From positions 1-64,000 of the forward strand of contig NZ_QPKJ02000012.1 of assembly GCF_003344625.1 (NCBI RefSeq): 64,000 nt of DNA. The letters run 5' to 3'. How positions within the stretch are numbered: position 1 is the stretch's first letter; each line of letters begins with the position of its first letter. The notes under the pieces were generated by a model that ran no database searches, was not told where the DNA came from, and saw only the letters and a program-made list of their open reading frames with translations. The position numbers were made by a program, and so were the translations under genes. This DNA comes from Solirubrobacter deserti. GTDB taxonomy: Bacteria > Actinomycetota > Thermoleophilia > Solirubrobacterales > Solirubrobacteraceae. Positions 25,601 to 33,651 of the stretch are shown here, in pieces.

Positions 25601-27984
25601 AGGAACAGCTCGGTCGTGGTGGCGGGCGGGTTGGTCAGGTTGAGCCTGACGTCCTTGAACGTCTGCCAGCCGCCGGTGGGCGTGATGGTCTCGGTCGTGC
25701 CGATGAGCGTGCCCGTGGGCGAGCCGGAGCGGACCTCGATGGTCCCGCCCGCGCCCGCGGAGGCCACGCGGAACTTCATCGCGGTGACGTCCTTGAGGTT
25801 CACCGGCTTGTAGGAGACGTAGTCGCCGTCCTCGATGAACCCGATGTTCAGGCCGCCACCGGCCGTGTCGGTCGTCGTCTCGGTGGTGACGCCGGCGGCG
25901 CCCGCCGTCGTGCCGTCCGCGACGCGGCCCGTGGCGGAGAAGAACTCGGCCTGCTTCTCCTTGGGCTGCAGGATCGCCTGCGCGCGCTCGGTCAGCGGGA
26001 CGATGCCGCCGGGGCCGCCGCGGTCGGTGTACGCGACCGTGAGCACGGTGAACGTGTTGGCCTCGGGGCCGTGGCCCGCGGCGAGGCCGGAGGCGAGCAC
26101 GCCCTCACAGCCCGTGGCGCTCGTCAGGTCGTGCGAGTGCTCGTCGTGGCCGAGCGCGAGCTTGACCGTGATGTCGTTGCAGTTGATGCCCGAGCCGGTG
26201 CTGCCGTCCTCGGGGTCGGTGATCGAGATCTTGTACGGGATCTTGTCCGTGAAGGACGCGACCTGGCCGTCCAGCGGCGTCTCGATCGTGACCGTCGGGG
26301 CGCGGTTGCCGACCGAGATCTGGATGTTCTGGACCGCGGTGAGGCCGGTCTGGTCGGTCACCGTGAGCTTGGCGGTATAGGCGCCGTTGCTCGCGTAGGT
26401 GAACGACGGGCTGATCGCGGTGGAGTCGGTCGTGCCGTCGGACGTGAAGTCCCAGGCGTAGGTCAGCGGGCCGCCTTCGGGATCGCTCGAGCCCTCGGCG
26501 CTGAAGTTGACCGCCAGCGGCGCCAGGCCGCTCGTGACCGAGGCCGACGCCTTGGCGATCGGTGACTTGTCACCGGCGATGTAGTCGACGCGGTAGACGC
26601 CCGAGTCGGCGTTGTTGCCGTTGAAGCCCGAGCCCCACTCGATCACGTAGAGCGCGCCGTCGGGACCGAAGTCGAGGTCCATCGGGCGCTTGTAGCCCGT
26701 GCCGAGCGCGAAGTTCTGCACGCCGGTCATCGCGCCGCTGGCGTTCAGGTCGGCGGTCTTGATCCAGCCCTGGTTCCACTCGCCGATGAACCACTTGTCG
26801 TCGTAGTAGGCCGGGAACTTGCGGTCCGAGACGAGGTTCGGGTCGTAGTGGTAGCGCGGACCGCCCATGGGGGCGCCGCCGGTGCCGAGGCCCGGGAAGC
26901 GCGGGTCGGTCTGGCTGAACGACAGCCACGCCGTGGCGCCGCGGGCGGCCGGCAGGTCCGTGAGGCCCGTGTTGTTGGGCGACTCGTTCTTGAGGTTGGC
27001 GCAGTCGAACTGCGGTCCGGACGTCGAGGTCGCGAAGTTGTAGTCGTTGTAGGCGGTGTTGTCGCGGATGCAGTACGGCCAGCCATAGTTGCCCGGGCTG
27101 GCGACGACGTTGAACTCGACCGAGCCGGCGGGGCCGCGGTTGGCGTTCGCGGTGCTGGCGTCAGGGCCGTAGTCGGCGCTGAGCACCCAGCTGGTCTCCG
27201 GGTCCACCGTGAAGCGGAACGGGTTGCGGAAGCCCATGGCGAAGATTTCGGGCCGCGTCTTGTCGCTCGCCGGGAACATGTTGCCGGGCGGGACCGTGTA
27301 GGTGTTGCCCAGCCCGGGCGTGCCCGTCGGGTTGTCGACCGGCTTGATGCGCAGGATCTTGCCGTTGAGGTCGTTGGTGTTGGCCGAGGTGCGCTGAGCG
27401 TCCCAGGCGGAGCGACCCGTGCGCTCGTCGATCGGGTTGTAGCCGTTGGAGTCGAACGGGTTGGTGTTGTCGCCCGTCGAGATGTACAGGCTGCCGTCGG
27501 GGCCGAAGTAGAGCGAGCCGGAGGAGTGGCAGCACTGGCCGCGCTGGTGCGTGAAGGTCAGGATGCGCTGCTCAGAGCCGAGGTCGAGTGAGTCGCCGTT
27601 GACCTTCAAGCGCGACACCACCTGCGTGTTCGAGCTGTCGGGCAGCTGGGAGTAGAACAGGTAGACCCAGTTGCTGGTGGCGAAGTCAGGCGCCAGCTGG
27701 AGGCCGAGCAGCCCGTTCTCCTGGCTGGTGGTGACGGGAACCGTGCCCGCCGTGACCGTCTGGCGCGTGTTCGGCTTCCAGATCATCAGTCGTCCGTCGC
27801 GCTCGATGTAGAAGACGCGCCCGTCCGGGGCGACGTCCAGCTCCATCGGGTTGGACGTGTTGTCGTCGAGCGTCACCTTCTGGAAGTCGCCGGCCGCGGG
27901 CACCTGTGCCCGGGCGGCGCCTGTCCAGCACAGGGACAGCGCAATCACGGCGATCGCGGCGGCGATCGGCCTCGGTAGACCCAT
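22258..27984 (-). CDS. Giant secreted sugar-dehydrogenase-like / PKD / CBM6 / ThuA protein
   Basis: A 1908-residue secreted protein. ATG 27984 follows AGGAGGAGAGGAT and opens a signal peptide ending GAARAQ. Modules: a propeller like PQQ-dependent glucose/sorbosone dehydrogenases (about 30-470; ENGLLGLQLAPDF, CCHSSGSLYFGPDGSLY, FAMGFRNPFRF), PKD (475-558), a linker module (to about 670), CBM6 (670-821, FIEDGDYVSYKPVNL), PKD (828-911), two concanavalin/DUF1349-like modules (918-1328), PKD, a ThuA-like amidotransferase-fold module (1431-1668, LRALVFSKTAAFRHDNI and YVGIHAASD), PKD, then the shared C-terminal domain (1775-1908). ThuA proteins take part in 3-keto-sugar metabolism. Likely role: oxidative glycan processing at the cell surface; substrate unknown. 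Confidence 0.88.
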   Translation of the reverse strand: MGLPRPIAAAIAVIALSLCWTGAARAQVPAAGDFQKVTLDDNTSNPMELDVAPDGRVFYIERDGRLMIWKPNTRQTVTAGTVPVTTSQENGLLGLQLAPDFATSNWVYLFYSQLPDSSNTQVVSRLKVNGDSLDLGSEQRILTFTHQRGQCCHSSGSLYFGPDGSLYISTGDNTNPFDSNGYNPIDERTGRSAWDAQRTSANTNDLNGKILRIKPVDNPTGTPGLGNTYTVPPGNMFPASDKTRPEIFAMGFRNPFRFTVDPETSWVLSADYGPDASTANANRGPAGSVEFNVVASPGNYGWPYCIRDNTAYNDYNFATSTSGPQFDCANLKNESPNNTGLTDLPAARGATAWLSFSQTDPRFPGLGTGGAPMGGPRYHYDPNLVSDRKFPAYYDDKWFIGEWNQGWIKTADLNASGAMTGVQNFALGTGYKRPMDLDFGPDGALYVIEWGSGFNGNNADSGVYRVDYIAGDKSPIAKASASVTSGLAPLAVNFSAEGSSDPEGGPLTYAWDFTSDGTTDSTAISPSFTYASNGAYTAKLTVTDQTGLTAVQNIQISVGNRAPTVTIETPLDGQVASFTDKIPYKISITDPEDGSTGSGINCNDITVKLALGHDEHSHDLTSATGCEGVLASGLAAGHGPEANTFTVLTVAYTDRGGPGGIVPLTERAQAILQPKEKQAEFFSATGRVADGTTAGAAGVTTETTTDTAGGGLNIGFIEDGDYVSYKPVNLKDVTAMKFRVASAGAGGTIEVRSGSPTGTLIGTTETITPTGGWQTFKDVRLNLTNPPATTTELFLVFRNRGNTQNLFNLNWIEFVGKGGAQTASPELAITATPVSGVAPLAVKFDATATDADGGTLAYAWDFGVPGTSADTSTVEDPTYTYANPGTYTATLTVTDGQSGTVTKTLTVNVTAPSGCFPGYKDEFDGGDLGAGWEVVRRDQTLTVADGKLTIPAQAGDVYQTTNNAKNLVLRPAPAGAWTFTTKVNFKGLVQYQQAGILVYGDDDNYTKFDRVSTNAASATTPVEKFEFINEVAGTPRNASQDGTANLAANFPNDFFLRVKSDGTNITGEYSTDGTTWTAVGRSAVQPANAKIGVFALSNAATTVTNAQFDYVTLEGTNVPVPLVPGDEFDGTSLNKTRWNAIVREDDTKYSLANGALTITTVEGDINTTSNPANTRNFILQSPTNAGSDYVLETKLSGTITGGFSQGGLLIYTDDDNYVKLDAISDQNQTRINRIELRSEQGGATQSPQPQATGTAIPTGTANFWLRLTKTGTTYKGEYSLDGTTWVSSFATVSNTQTAPRFGLFTISGQAAGANKTVTFDYFKVNGSTGCGGGGPVNTAPVITTATASNTAGIAPLATTFNAAATDADGDTLSYAWDFDNNGTNDATGASASTTFATAGTKTVKLTVSDGKGGTTTRNLTVTVLAPDDATKKLRALVFSKTAAFRHDNIGAGITALQALATSKNWQLDASEDASLFTADILSHYDAVIFLSTTGDVLNASQQVAFENFIKSGKGYVGIHAASDTEYDWPWYGRLVGAYFRNHPAGTPTATVIKEDLTDPSTIGLEARWTRTDEWYNYKAPSNTSNDDYSPRATPGVHVLLTMDETTYAEDDGNTTDDDHPISWCQRYDGGRSWYTGMGHTSASFQEAGFLAHIGAGIEIAAGKLASAACGVAPANADPVIGTATGSVSSGAAPLAVTFAATATDADGDALTYAWDLDGNGTFETSGQNPSFTYTTAGSYTPVVKVTDARGASATKTLAAITVTNPTQSTNVPVDVTGNVPTVLSISLGNAISLGTFTPGVAQDYTTTVPATVTSTLPSATFSVRDPSSTAPGKLVNGTMALTQPVRFKAGDGAFGALSADPLTLAAYSSPVAARSVPVTVSQTITADEALLRGSYGKQVVFTLSSTTP

Positions 27985-28000
27985 ATCCTCTCCTCCTGTC

Positions 28001-28016
28001 GTTCGGCCTGCCGAAC
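28001..28016. promoter_or_regulatory. Perfect palindrome GTTCGGC-CT-GCCGAAC in 5' leader
   Basis: Seven-base arms separated by 2 bp lie between the ribosome site and the promoter of the giant ThuA protein gene. It may be a repressor site or a small leader hairpin. No second copy was noticed in the window. Confidence 0.4.
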
Positions 28017-28040
28017 AACTATTCAGCCAGGCGTCGGAGC

Positions 28041-28069
28041 ATCCTGTAGGACTGTCTGACAAAAGTCAA
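28041..28069 (-). promoter_or_regulatory. Candidate promoter for the 22258-27984 gene
   Basis: On the minus strand TTGACT (28064-28069) and CAGGAT (28041-28046) are 17 bp apart, about 57 bp before the start codon. The TGTCTGACA core (28053-28061) falls inside the spacer, as at the xylanase 2 promoter. Confidence 0.5.
28053..28061. promoter_or_regulatory. TGTCTGACA operator-like motif (site 3)
   Basis: The plus strand reads ACTGTCTGACAAAA. It shares the 9-base core with site 1 and all but the first base with site 2, and lies between the -35 and -10 elements of the giant ThuA gene. Confidence 0.45.
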
Positions 28070-28166
28070 GACGGCCTGGCGGAGTGGACGGACGGTGGAC
28101 CGTAGGTCCAGCCTGAGCTGGTTTCGCCGGGTTAAGCAACTATTCGAAGGTCTAAGGTCACGCGCC

Positions 28167-28892
28167 ATGCGTATGGCATTGATCACCGGCGGAGGCACGG
28201 GCATCGGTGCCGCCGCCGCGCGCGCCCTCGCCGCCGAAGGTGTGCGGGTCGCCATCACCGGCCGGCGGCGCGAGCCGCTGGAGGCGGTGGCGGAAGAGAC
28301 GGGCGCGGCCGTCGTCGTGGGGGACATCGTCACCGACGCCGCGCGGATCGTCGAAGAGGCCGTCCAGGCGCTCGGCGGTCTGCACGTGGTCGTCAACAAT
28401 GCGGGCACGATCCGGCGCAACGTGCGCCTGCACGAGCTCTCACACGAGACGTGGGACGAGCAGATCGCGGTCAACCTCACCGGCCACTTCCGCGTGCTGC
28501 ACGCCGCGCTGCCGGTGCTACTCGAAGCCGACGGCGACCGCTCGATCGTCAATGTCGGTTCCACGCTCGCCCACAAGCTCGTGCCCGGCATCGGCGCCTA
28601 CGCGGCGGCCAAGGGCGGCATCGTCTCACTGACCAAGGCGCTCGCGGTCGAGTACGGCCCCGACGGCATCCGCGCCAACGCCGTCATGCCCGCCGTGGTC
28701 AAGACGGACCTCGCCTACACCGACCGCCCGGACTTCGAAGCGCGCGCCGACGCGATGGCCGCCGCCTACCCGCTCAGGCGGCTGGGGGAGAGCGAGGACC
28801 TGGCGGCCGCGATCGCGTGGCTCGCCTCGCCCCGCGCGGGCTGGGTCACGGGCACGATCCAGGACGTCGACGGTGGCTTCAGCGTCGCCTGA
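28167..28892 (+). CDS. SDR family NAD(P)-dependent oxidoreductase
   Basis: A 241-residue classical short-chain dehydrogenase. ATG 28167 (or 28173) places the TGGGTGIG nucleotide motif at the N-terminus. NNAG is present, as are the catalytic Tyr-Lys in YAAAKGGI and the GTIQDVDGGF C-terminal strand. Its end overlaps the start of the M20 peptidase gene by 20 bp, so the two are probably co-transcribed. The family does not fix the substrate. The peptidase partner suggests a small catabolic unit acting on an amide or an amino-acid derivative, but this is inference. Confidence 0.9.
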   Translation: MRMALITGGGTGIGAAAARALAAEGVRVAITGRRREPLEAVAEETGAAVVVGDIVTDAARIVEEAVQALGGLHVVVNNAGTIRRNVRLHELSHETWDEQIAVNLTGHFRVLHAALPVLLEADGDRSIVNVGSTLAHKLVPGIGAYAAAKGGIVSLTKALAVEYGPDGIRANAVMPAVVKTDLAYTDRPDFEARADAMAAAYPLRRLGESEDLAAAIAWLASPRAGWVTGTIQDVDGGFSVA

Positions 28893-29928
28893 GCTCGAGC
28901 TCACGCGTGAGCTCGTCGCGCTGAACACGGTGAACCCGGGGCTCGTCCCGGGCGCGCCGGGCGAGCGGGCCGCGGTCGAGCTGCTTGCCGCGCGGCTGGA
29001 GCCGCAGCACTTCGCGATCGAGATCGTGGGGCCGGAGGACCGTCCGAGCCTCGTCGCGACGCGCCGAGTGGGCGACGGCCCGCTGCTCGCGCTCAACGGC
29101 CACCTCGACACGGTCGGCGCGGGCGGGATGCAGGACCCGTTCACGCCGCGGATCGAGGACGGGAGGCTCTACGGCCGTGGCACGTGCGACATGAAGGCGG
29201 GCGTCGCGGCCTGCGTGGTCGCAGCCGAGGCCGTCCCGGCCGCGAACGTCCTGCTCGCGCTCGTGGCCGACGAGGAAAACGACAGCCTCGGCACGCTCGC
29301 CGTCCTCGAGCACCTCGGCGCCGACCTGCCCGGCGCCTGCATCGTCGCCGAGCCGACGTGGCTGGAGCTCGCCGCCACGCACCGCGGCTTCAGCGTCGTG
29401 GAGGTCGAGATCCGCGGCCGCGCCGCGCACTCCTCGCGCCCGGACGACGGCGTCAATGCCGTCGAGCACCTCGGCCGCCTCCTGCACGCGCTCGAGCCGC
29501 CGCTGATGGCGACGGTCGTCCACGGCGGCACCGCGCCGTTCCTGATCCCCGACCGCGCCGTCGCGACCGTCGAGCACCGCACCCAGCCGGGCGAGCCGCT
29601 CCACGCGGGCCTCGACGCGGTTCGCGCGCTGATCGACCGGCTGGACCTCGACGCCACCGCCACCGAGCTGATCGCCCGCGAGGCCTGGCAGCTCGCCGAC
29701 GGCCCGCTCGTCGACCTCTTCGACCGCGCGCTCGACCATCCGGCCCGCTTCGACGCGCCCTACTGGATGGAATCCGCGCTGTGGGAGGCTGCGGGCGTCC
29801 CGACGGTCGTCTGCGGCCCGGCCGGCGGTGGCCTGCACACGGACGTCGAGTGGGTCGACCTCGAGCAGCTCGCCGTCTACACGCGTGCGCTCACCGAGAT
29901 CCTCCGCGGCTGGCGCGATCAGGGCTGA
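28873..29928 (+). CDS. M20 family metallopeptidase (ArgE/DapE-like)
   Basis: A 351-residue di-zinc hydrolase. The metal and catalytic pattern is complete: His and Asp in LNGHLDTVG, bridging Asp in GRGTCDMKAG, the DEEND Glu pair, Glu in IVAEPTW and a C-terminal His in GGGLHTDVEW. The middle lid domain has the usual RGRAAHSSRP sequence. GTG 28873 starts inside the SDR gene and the stop overlaps the next ATG by one base, so it belongs to a three-gene operon. M20 enzymes cleave N-acyl amino acids or succinyl amides; the exact substrate cannot be read. Confidence 0.9.
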   Translation: MASASPELELTRELVALNTVNPGLVPGAPGERAAVELLAARLEPQHFAIEIVGPEDRPSLVATRRVGDGPLLALNGHLDTVGAGGMQDPFTPRIEDGRLYGRGTCDMKAGVAACVVAAEAVPAANVLLALVADEENDSLGTLAVLEHLGADLPGACIVAEPTWLELAATHRGFSVVEVEIRGRAAHSSRPDDGVNAVEHLGRLLHALEPPLMATVVHGGTAPFLIPDRAVATVEHRTQPGEPLHAGLDAVRALIDRLDLDATATELIAREAWQLADGPLVDLFDRALDHPARFDAPYWMESALWEAAGVPTVVCGPAGGGLHTDVEWVDLEQLAVYTRALTEILRGWRDQG

Positions 29929-30548
29929 TGCGCCGGCGCCGTCTCCAGGCTCAGCAGCCGTACCCGATCGTCGGCAAGGTCGGCAAGCGCCAGCTCAAGG
30001 CCATCCCGGACCTCTGCCGGGCGGGTGAGCAGCCGCGGTTCGTGATCGCCGAGGGCATCTACGGGGCGCTGGTCGCGTTCGAGGACCGGCTCGTGATCGT
30101 CAAGAAGACGGCGACGACGTTCCCGTACGCCGAGATCGGCGAGATCCGCTACTCGGTCAAGCGCTTCACCGGCAAGCTGGAGATCGTGGCGGTCGACGAG
30201 GTCGACGGTCGCGAGACGTTCTGGAAGCAGGCGCTGGACGTGCGCAAGCGCACGGACGCGATGGCGCTGACCGTCGACGTGTTCGAGAAGGCGCAGGAGC
30301 GCGTCCGCTGGTTGCGCGGGCAGATCGCCGGGCCGCGCCGGGTCGAGGTCGACGCCGAGGAGTTCGGCCGCGCGTTGATCGAGGAGGTCCGCGACCCGGT
30401 CCTGGCCCGGTCGTTCCCGGCACCGGACGCGGTGGTCGAGGAGGTCGTGGACGCGGTCCTCGCCCAGCTGCTGCGGACGCTCGACGACCAGCGGCTGAGC
30501 CCGTGGTACCTGGACTGGGTGGCGGACTACAGCGAACGGACGGACTAG
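29928..30548 (+). CDS. Conserved hypothetical protein, PH-like N-terminal part
   Basis: A 206-residue protein of unknown function. A basic start (MRRRRLQAQQ) is followed by a region of alternating strands (FVIAEGIYGALVAFEDRLVIVKK, EIGEIRYSVKRF) that resembles bacterial PH-like domains. A helical C-terminal half is rich in Glu/Arg/Val (VVEEVVDAVLAQLLR). No signal peptide or membrane helix. ATG 29928 overlaps the M20 stop (TGATG). It converges on the nitrile hydratase accessory gene with a 4-bp overlap. Confidence 0.7.
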   Translation: MRRRRLQAQQPYPIVGKVGKRQLKAIPDLCRAGEQPRFVIAEGIYGALVAFEDRLVIVKKTATTFPYAEIGEIRYSVKRFTGKLEIVAVDEVDGRETFWKQALDVRKRTDAMALTVDVFEKAQERVRWLRGQIAGPRRVEVDAEEFGRALIEEVRDPVLARSFPAPDAVVEEVVDAVLAQLLRTLDDQRLSPWYLDWVADYSERTD

Positions 30549-30787
30549 GCGAAGTCCGCGTCGGTGAGCTCGATCGGCTCGCCGTGCGGCGTGCGGTGCG
30601 CCGCGCGGTCCCACGCGGCGCGCAGCCCGGTCAGCTCGTCGGCCGACGTCAGGCCGCGCTCGACGACGGCGCGCTCGAGCGCGTCGAGCAGCTCCAGGTA
30701 GTCGGTCTTGCCCGACACGTCCGGCCAGTCGAGCAGGAGCACGGCCAGGGCTTGGACCTCGGCCTGCCAGGGCTCATCGAACGGCAT
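30545..30787 (-). CDS. Nitrile hydratase accessory protein
   Basis: An 80-residue protein with the accessory/activator pattern of nitrile hydratase clusters: [17 protein letters not shown] at the N-terminus, WPDVSGKTDYLELLDALE, and a final ELTDADFA. Accessory proteins of this family help insert the metal and resemble a shortened beta subunit N-domain. ATG 30787 starts 14 bp inside the beta-subunit gene, consistent with coupled translation. The length is near the short end of the family. Confidence 0.85.
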   Translation of the reverse strand: MPFDEPWQAEVQALAVLLLDWPDVSGKTDYLELLDALERAVVERGLTSADELTGLRAAWDRAAHRTPHGEPIELTDADFA

Positions 30788-31385
30788 CGAGGTACGGCTC
30801 GAAGGCGTCGATGCAGACGGTCGAGCGCGGGTCGCCGTCCGGACCCCACAGCTCCTCCCCGGTGAAGGCCACCGCGTACAGCCACTGCGGATCCTCACCC
30901 GCGCCGGTCGCGTTGACGTCCGGGAACACGTGAAAGCCGTGCACGCGCTCGATCACGCCGACCTTCCCCCGCGCGTAGCGGGGCAGCCGCGTGTGACCGA
31001 CCGGGTTGATGTTCTTCGTGACCACGCGATCGCCGACCGCGAACGCGGCCTCGCGGATCGGCTCGCGGTCGGCCGGCCCGCCGCGGGCGAGCACGGCCGG
31101 GACCTCCTCGGCGCGCAGGACACGGTCGGGCTTCCCGCGCTCGGCGATCAGCCGCTCGAGCCCCGCCAGCCAGACCTCGTAGTAGCTCAGCGACAGATAC
31201 TCGGCGGGCGGCCGGTTCTCGCGCGCGAACCGCGACATGTCGATGTTCCAGCGCCCGCCCGCGCCGCACGCCAGCACCATCGCCAGCACGCGCATCTCCC
31301 ACTCGCCGTGGAAGATCGGCTCGTCCACCTCCGGCACGACCGGCCCGAAGCCGTGCACGCCGCCCATGTCGTGCGCGCCGTTCAC
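30774..31385 (-). CDS. nthB: Nitrile hydratase beta subunit
   Basis: A 203-residue subunit of the enzyme that hydrates nitriles to amides. It has the family start [12 protein letters not shown], the [12 protein letters not shown] segment, and the SH3-like C-terminal metal-support domain ([40 protein letters not shown]). GTG 31385 overlaps the alpha-subunit stop (GTGA), so the alpha-beta order is coupled. The alpha-beta-accessory order is the arrangement common in cobalt-type clusters. Confidence 0.93.
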   Translation of the reverse strand: MNGAHDMGGVHGFGPVVPEVDEPIFHGEWEMRVLAMVLACGAGGRWNIDMSRFARENRPPAEYLSLSYYEVWLAGLERLIAERGKPDRVLRAEEVPAVLARGGPADREPIREAAFAVGDRVVTKNINPVGHTRLPRYARGKVGVIERVHGFHVFPDVNATGAGEDPQWLYAVAFTGEELWGPDGDPRSTVCIDAFEPYLDAVR

Positions 31386-31999
31386 AACCGGCTCCCGGGA
31401 CGAGACGGAGTCTGAGCCCCTGACGGCACCCCCACGCCGATCATCGCGTCGCGCGTGACGAGCGAAGCCAGCCGCGCCTCGTCCCAGCCGTCCGTTCCGG
31501 CCGGCCGCATCGGCACGACCAGATACCGGACCTCGGCGGTCGAGTCCCACACGCGCACGGAGACCTCGGAGCCCAGCGTCACCCCGAAGTCGGCGAGCAC
31601 CCCGCGCGGGTCCGACACCGCCCGGGAGCGATACGGCGCGCTCTTGTACCAGACCGGCGGCAGCCCGAGCACGCTCCACGGGTAGCACGAGCAGAGCGTG
31701 CACACGACCAGGTTGTGCACGGTCGGCGTGTTCTCCAGCGCAACCATGTGCTCGCCCTGGCGCCCGCGGATGCCGAGCTCGGCGATCGCCGCCGTGGCGC
31801 CGCCCAGCAGTCGCTCCCGGTAGGCCTCGTCCAGCCATGCCCGGGCTACGACCCGCGCGCCGAGATGCGGGCCCACCTGGGTCTCGTAGGTCTCGACGAG
31901 CGCGTCGAGCGCCGCCGGGTCCACATGGCCGCCCGCGACCAGGGCGCTCTCGAGCGCCCGAACCCGGACCTGCACGTCAGAAAGGTCGCTGTGTGTCAT
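31382..31999 (-). CDS. nthA: Nitrile hydratase alpha subunit, cobalt type
   Basis: A 205-residue metal-binding subunit. The claw-setting motif CTLCSC is at residues 100-105 in [11 protein letters not shown]. Thr in the second position marks the cobalt-type enzyme (iron-type has Ser). The two later Cys residues of the motif are the ones normally oxidised to sulfinic and sulfenic acid. The following [15 protein letters not shown] matches the family. It is the first gene of the alpha-beta-accessory operon. No amidase, aldoxime dehydratase or cobalt transporter is adjacent, so the amide product must be handled elsewhere. Confidence 0.95.
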   Translation of the reverse strand: MTHSDLSDVQVRVRALESALVAGGHVDPAALDALVETYETQVGPHLGARVVARAWLDEAYRERLLGGATAAIAELGIRGRQGEHMVALENTPTVHNLVVCTLCSCYPWSVLGLPPVWYKSAPYRSRAVSDPRGVLADFGVTLGSEVSVRVWDSTAEVRYLVVPMRPAGTDGWDEARLASLVTRDAMIGVGVPSGAQTPSRPGSRL

Positions 32000-32065
32000 C
32001 CGCCCGTCAAACGATAAGCCTCCGCGTTGGCGGAAGCCATCGAGGGGGTATTCACCGCCGCACGC

Positions 32066-32374
32066 ATGGACGACGACCTCACCATCACCGAATCACGCGA
32101 CGACACCACCGTCACCGTTGCCGCGAAAGGCGAGATCGACCTCTCGAACGTCGGCGACCTGCGCGACGCCGTGACCTCGGCGTGCGAGGACTGCGATCGT
32201 TTGCGGCTGGACCTGTCCGAGATCGAGTTCATCGACAGCACCGGGCTCGGCGGCCTGCTCGAGCTCCGCAGCACGCTCAGATCGCGCAACGTCACGCTCG
32301 AGATCGTCGCCGGTGACGGGCCGGTGCGCCAAGCCGTCGAGATCACCGGCCTCGGGGAACTGCTCGCGCACTAA
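32066..32374 (+). CDS. STAS domain anti-sigma factor antagonist-like protein
   Basis: A 102-residue single STAS domain: [15 protein letters not shown] strand-helix start and [15 protein letters not shown], in which the Ser of DSTG is the site phosphorylated in SpoIIAA-like antagonists. Such proteins bind anti-sigma kinases and release a sigma factor. The start is uncertain; ATG 32066 gives a normal-length domain, while TTG 32027 would add 13 residues. The next gene is a histidine kinase 11 bp downstream, so the STAS protein may belong to that signalling unit. Confidence 0.85.
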   Translation: MDDDLTITESRDDTTVTVAAKGEIDLSNVGDLRDAVTSACEDCDRLRLDLSEIEFIDSTGLGGLLELRSTLRSRNVTLEIVAGDGPVRQAVEITGLGELLAH

Positions 32375-32385
32375 TACTTCACCGG

Positions 32386-33651
32386 GTGAGCAGCGCGTCC
32401 GCCGTCACCCGGTTCCTGCTCGGCAGCCTCGCCGCGATCGCGGTGATCCTGATCGGCGGCTTCTTCGCGCTGCGCGACGTCGCCACCGAGGAGGCCGAGC
32501 GCGACACGCGCGAGCGGGTGGTGATCGAGGGCCAACTGGTGCAGACGGCGCTCACCGAGGGCGTCCTCGAACGCGAGCCCGAGGCGCTGCGCAAGGTCGA
32601 CGAGATCGTGCAGGGTCAGATCCTCGGCGCGTCGGTGGTGCGCGTGAAGCTGTGGGCGGCCGACGGCACGATCCTGTACTCCGACGAGCCGCGCCTGATC
32701 GGCGAGCGCTTCACGCTCGGGGAGGAGGAGGCGGAGCTGTTCGAGACCGGCGGCTCGGACGCCGAGCTTTCCGACCTCTCCGAACCCGAGAACCGCTATG
32801 AGCGCCAGGAGGGCAAGCTGCTGGAGGCGCACGCGCCGATCCGCACGCCCGAGAGCGGGACCCAGGTGCTGTTCGAGATCTACCAGCGCTTCAGCTCGAT
32901 CAACGCCAGCGCCAGCCGCATCCTGTCCACGCTGATTCCGCCGATGGTCGCCGGCCTGCTCGTGCTGCTGCTGTTCCAGGCGCCGCTGGCGTGGTCGCTC
33001 GCGCGCCGCCTGCAGCGCGGCCACGCCGAGCGCGAGCGGCTGCTGGCGGGCGCCATCGAGGCGCAGGACCGCGAGCGGCGGCGGATCGCGGCCGACCTGC
33101 ACGACGGCGTTGTGCAGGACCTGGCCGGCGTCGCGTTCGGCCTCGCCCCGCTGGCCGCCGACGCGCGCCGGCGTGGCAACGACGAGGAGGCGCGCGTGGT
33201 CGACGATGCCGTCGACACCCTGCGCCAAGGGGTGCGGGACATGCGCACGTTGCTGGTGGAGATCCACCCGCCCCGGCTGGAGTCCGCGGGCCTGGAGCCG
33301 GTGCTCGACGACCTGCTGAGCCCGCTGCGCGCGCAGGGCGTCGTCACGCACCTCAGCGTCGAGGAGCCCGTCCGCGACGAGGCGCTCGTCTACCGGGTCG
33401 CCCGTGAGGCGCTGCGCAACGTCAGCGAGCACGCGCAGGCGAGCACGGTCACGGTCGCCGTCACGCCCACGCGGCTCACGGTCACCGACGACGGCCGCGG
33501 TTTCGACGCTTCCGAGCGCGCCGGGCGCGCCGAGCAGGGCCACGTCGGGCTCTCGCTGCTCGACGATCTGGTCGCGCAGGCGGGCGGCACGTTGACCGTG
33601 CGATCGAACCCCGGCAAGGGCACGACCGTAACGCTGGAGATGCCGCGATGA
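32386..33651 (+). CDS. NarL-type membrane sensor histidine kinase
   Basis: A 421-residue kinase of the HisKA_3 class. One membrane helix lies near residues 9-28 and another near 182-202. Between them is an extracytoplasmic sensor of about 150 residues with acidic stretches. The dimerisation/phospho-acceptor helix carries His239 in ADLHDGVVQDLAG, followed by a HATPase with NVSEHA, DDGRGF and a compact GLSLLDD region. GTG 32386 is the first in-frame start. The stop overlaps the ATG of the response regulator (ATGA), indicating a cognate pair. Signal unknown. Confidence 0.92.
   Translation: MSSASAVTRFLLGSLAAIAVILIGGFFALRDVATEEAERDTRERVVIEGQLVQTALTEGVLEREPEALRKVDEIVQGQILGASVVRVKLWAADGTILYSDEPRLIGERFTLGEEEAELFETGGSDAELSDLSEPENRYERQEGKLLEAHAPIRTPESGTQVLFEIYQRFSSINASASRILSTLIPPMVAGLLVLLLFQAPLAWSLARRLQRGHAERERLLAGAIEAQDRERRRIAADLHDGVVQDLAGVAFGLAPLAADARRRGNDEEARVVDDAVDTLRQGVRDMRTLLVEIHPPRLESAGLEPVLDDLLSPLRAQGVVTHLSVEEPVRDEALVYRVAREALRNVSEHAQASTVTVAVTPTRLTVTDDGRGFDASERAGRAEQGHVGLSLLDDLVAQAGGTLTVRSNPGKGTTVTLEMPR

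Noticed and set aside
21892..26565. A 1557-codon open frame on the plus strand
   Set aside because: Antisense shadow of the giant ThuA protein; composition is RRG/VRR repeats with no recognisable domain or ribosome site.
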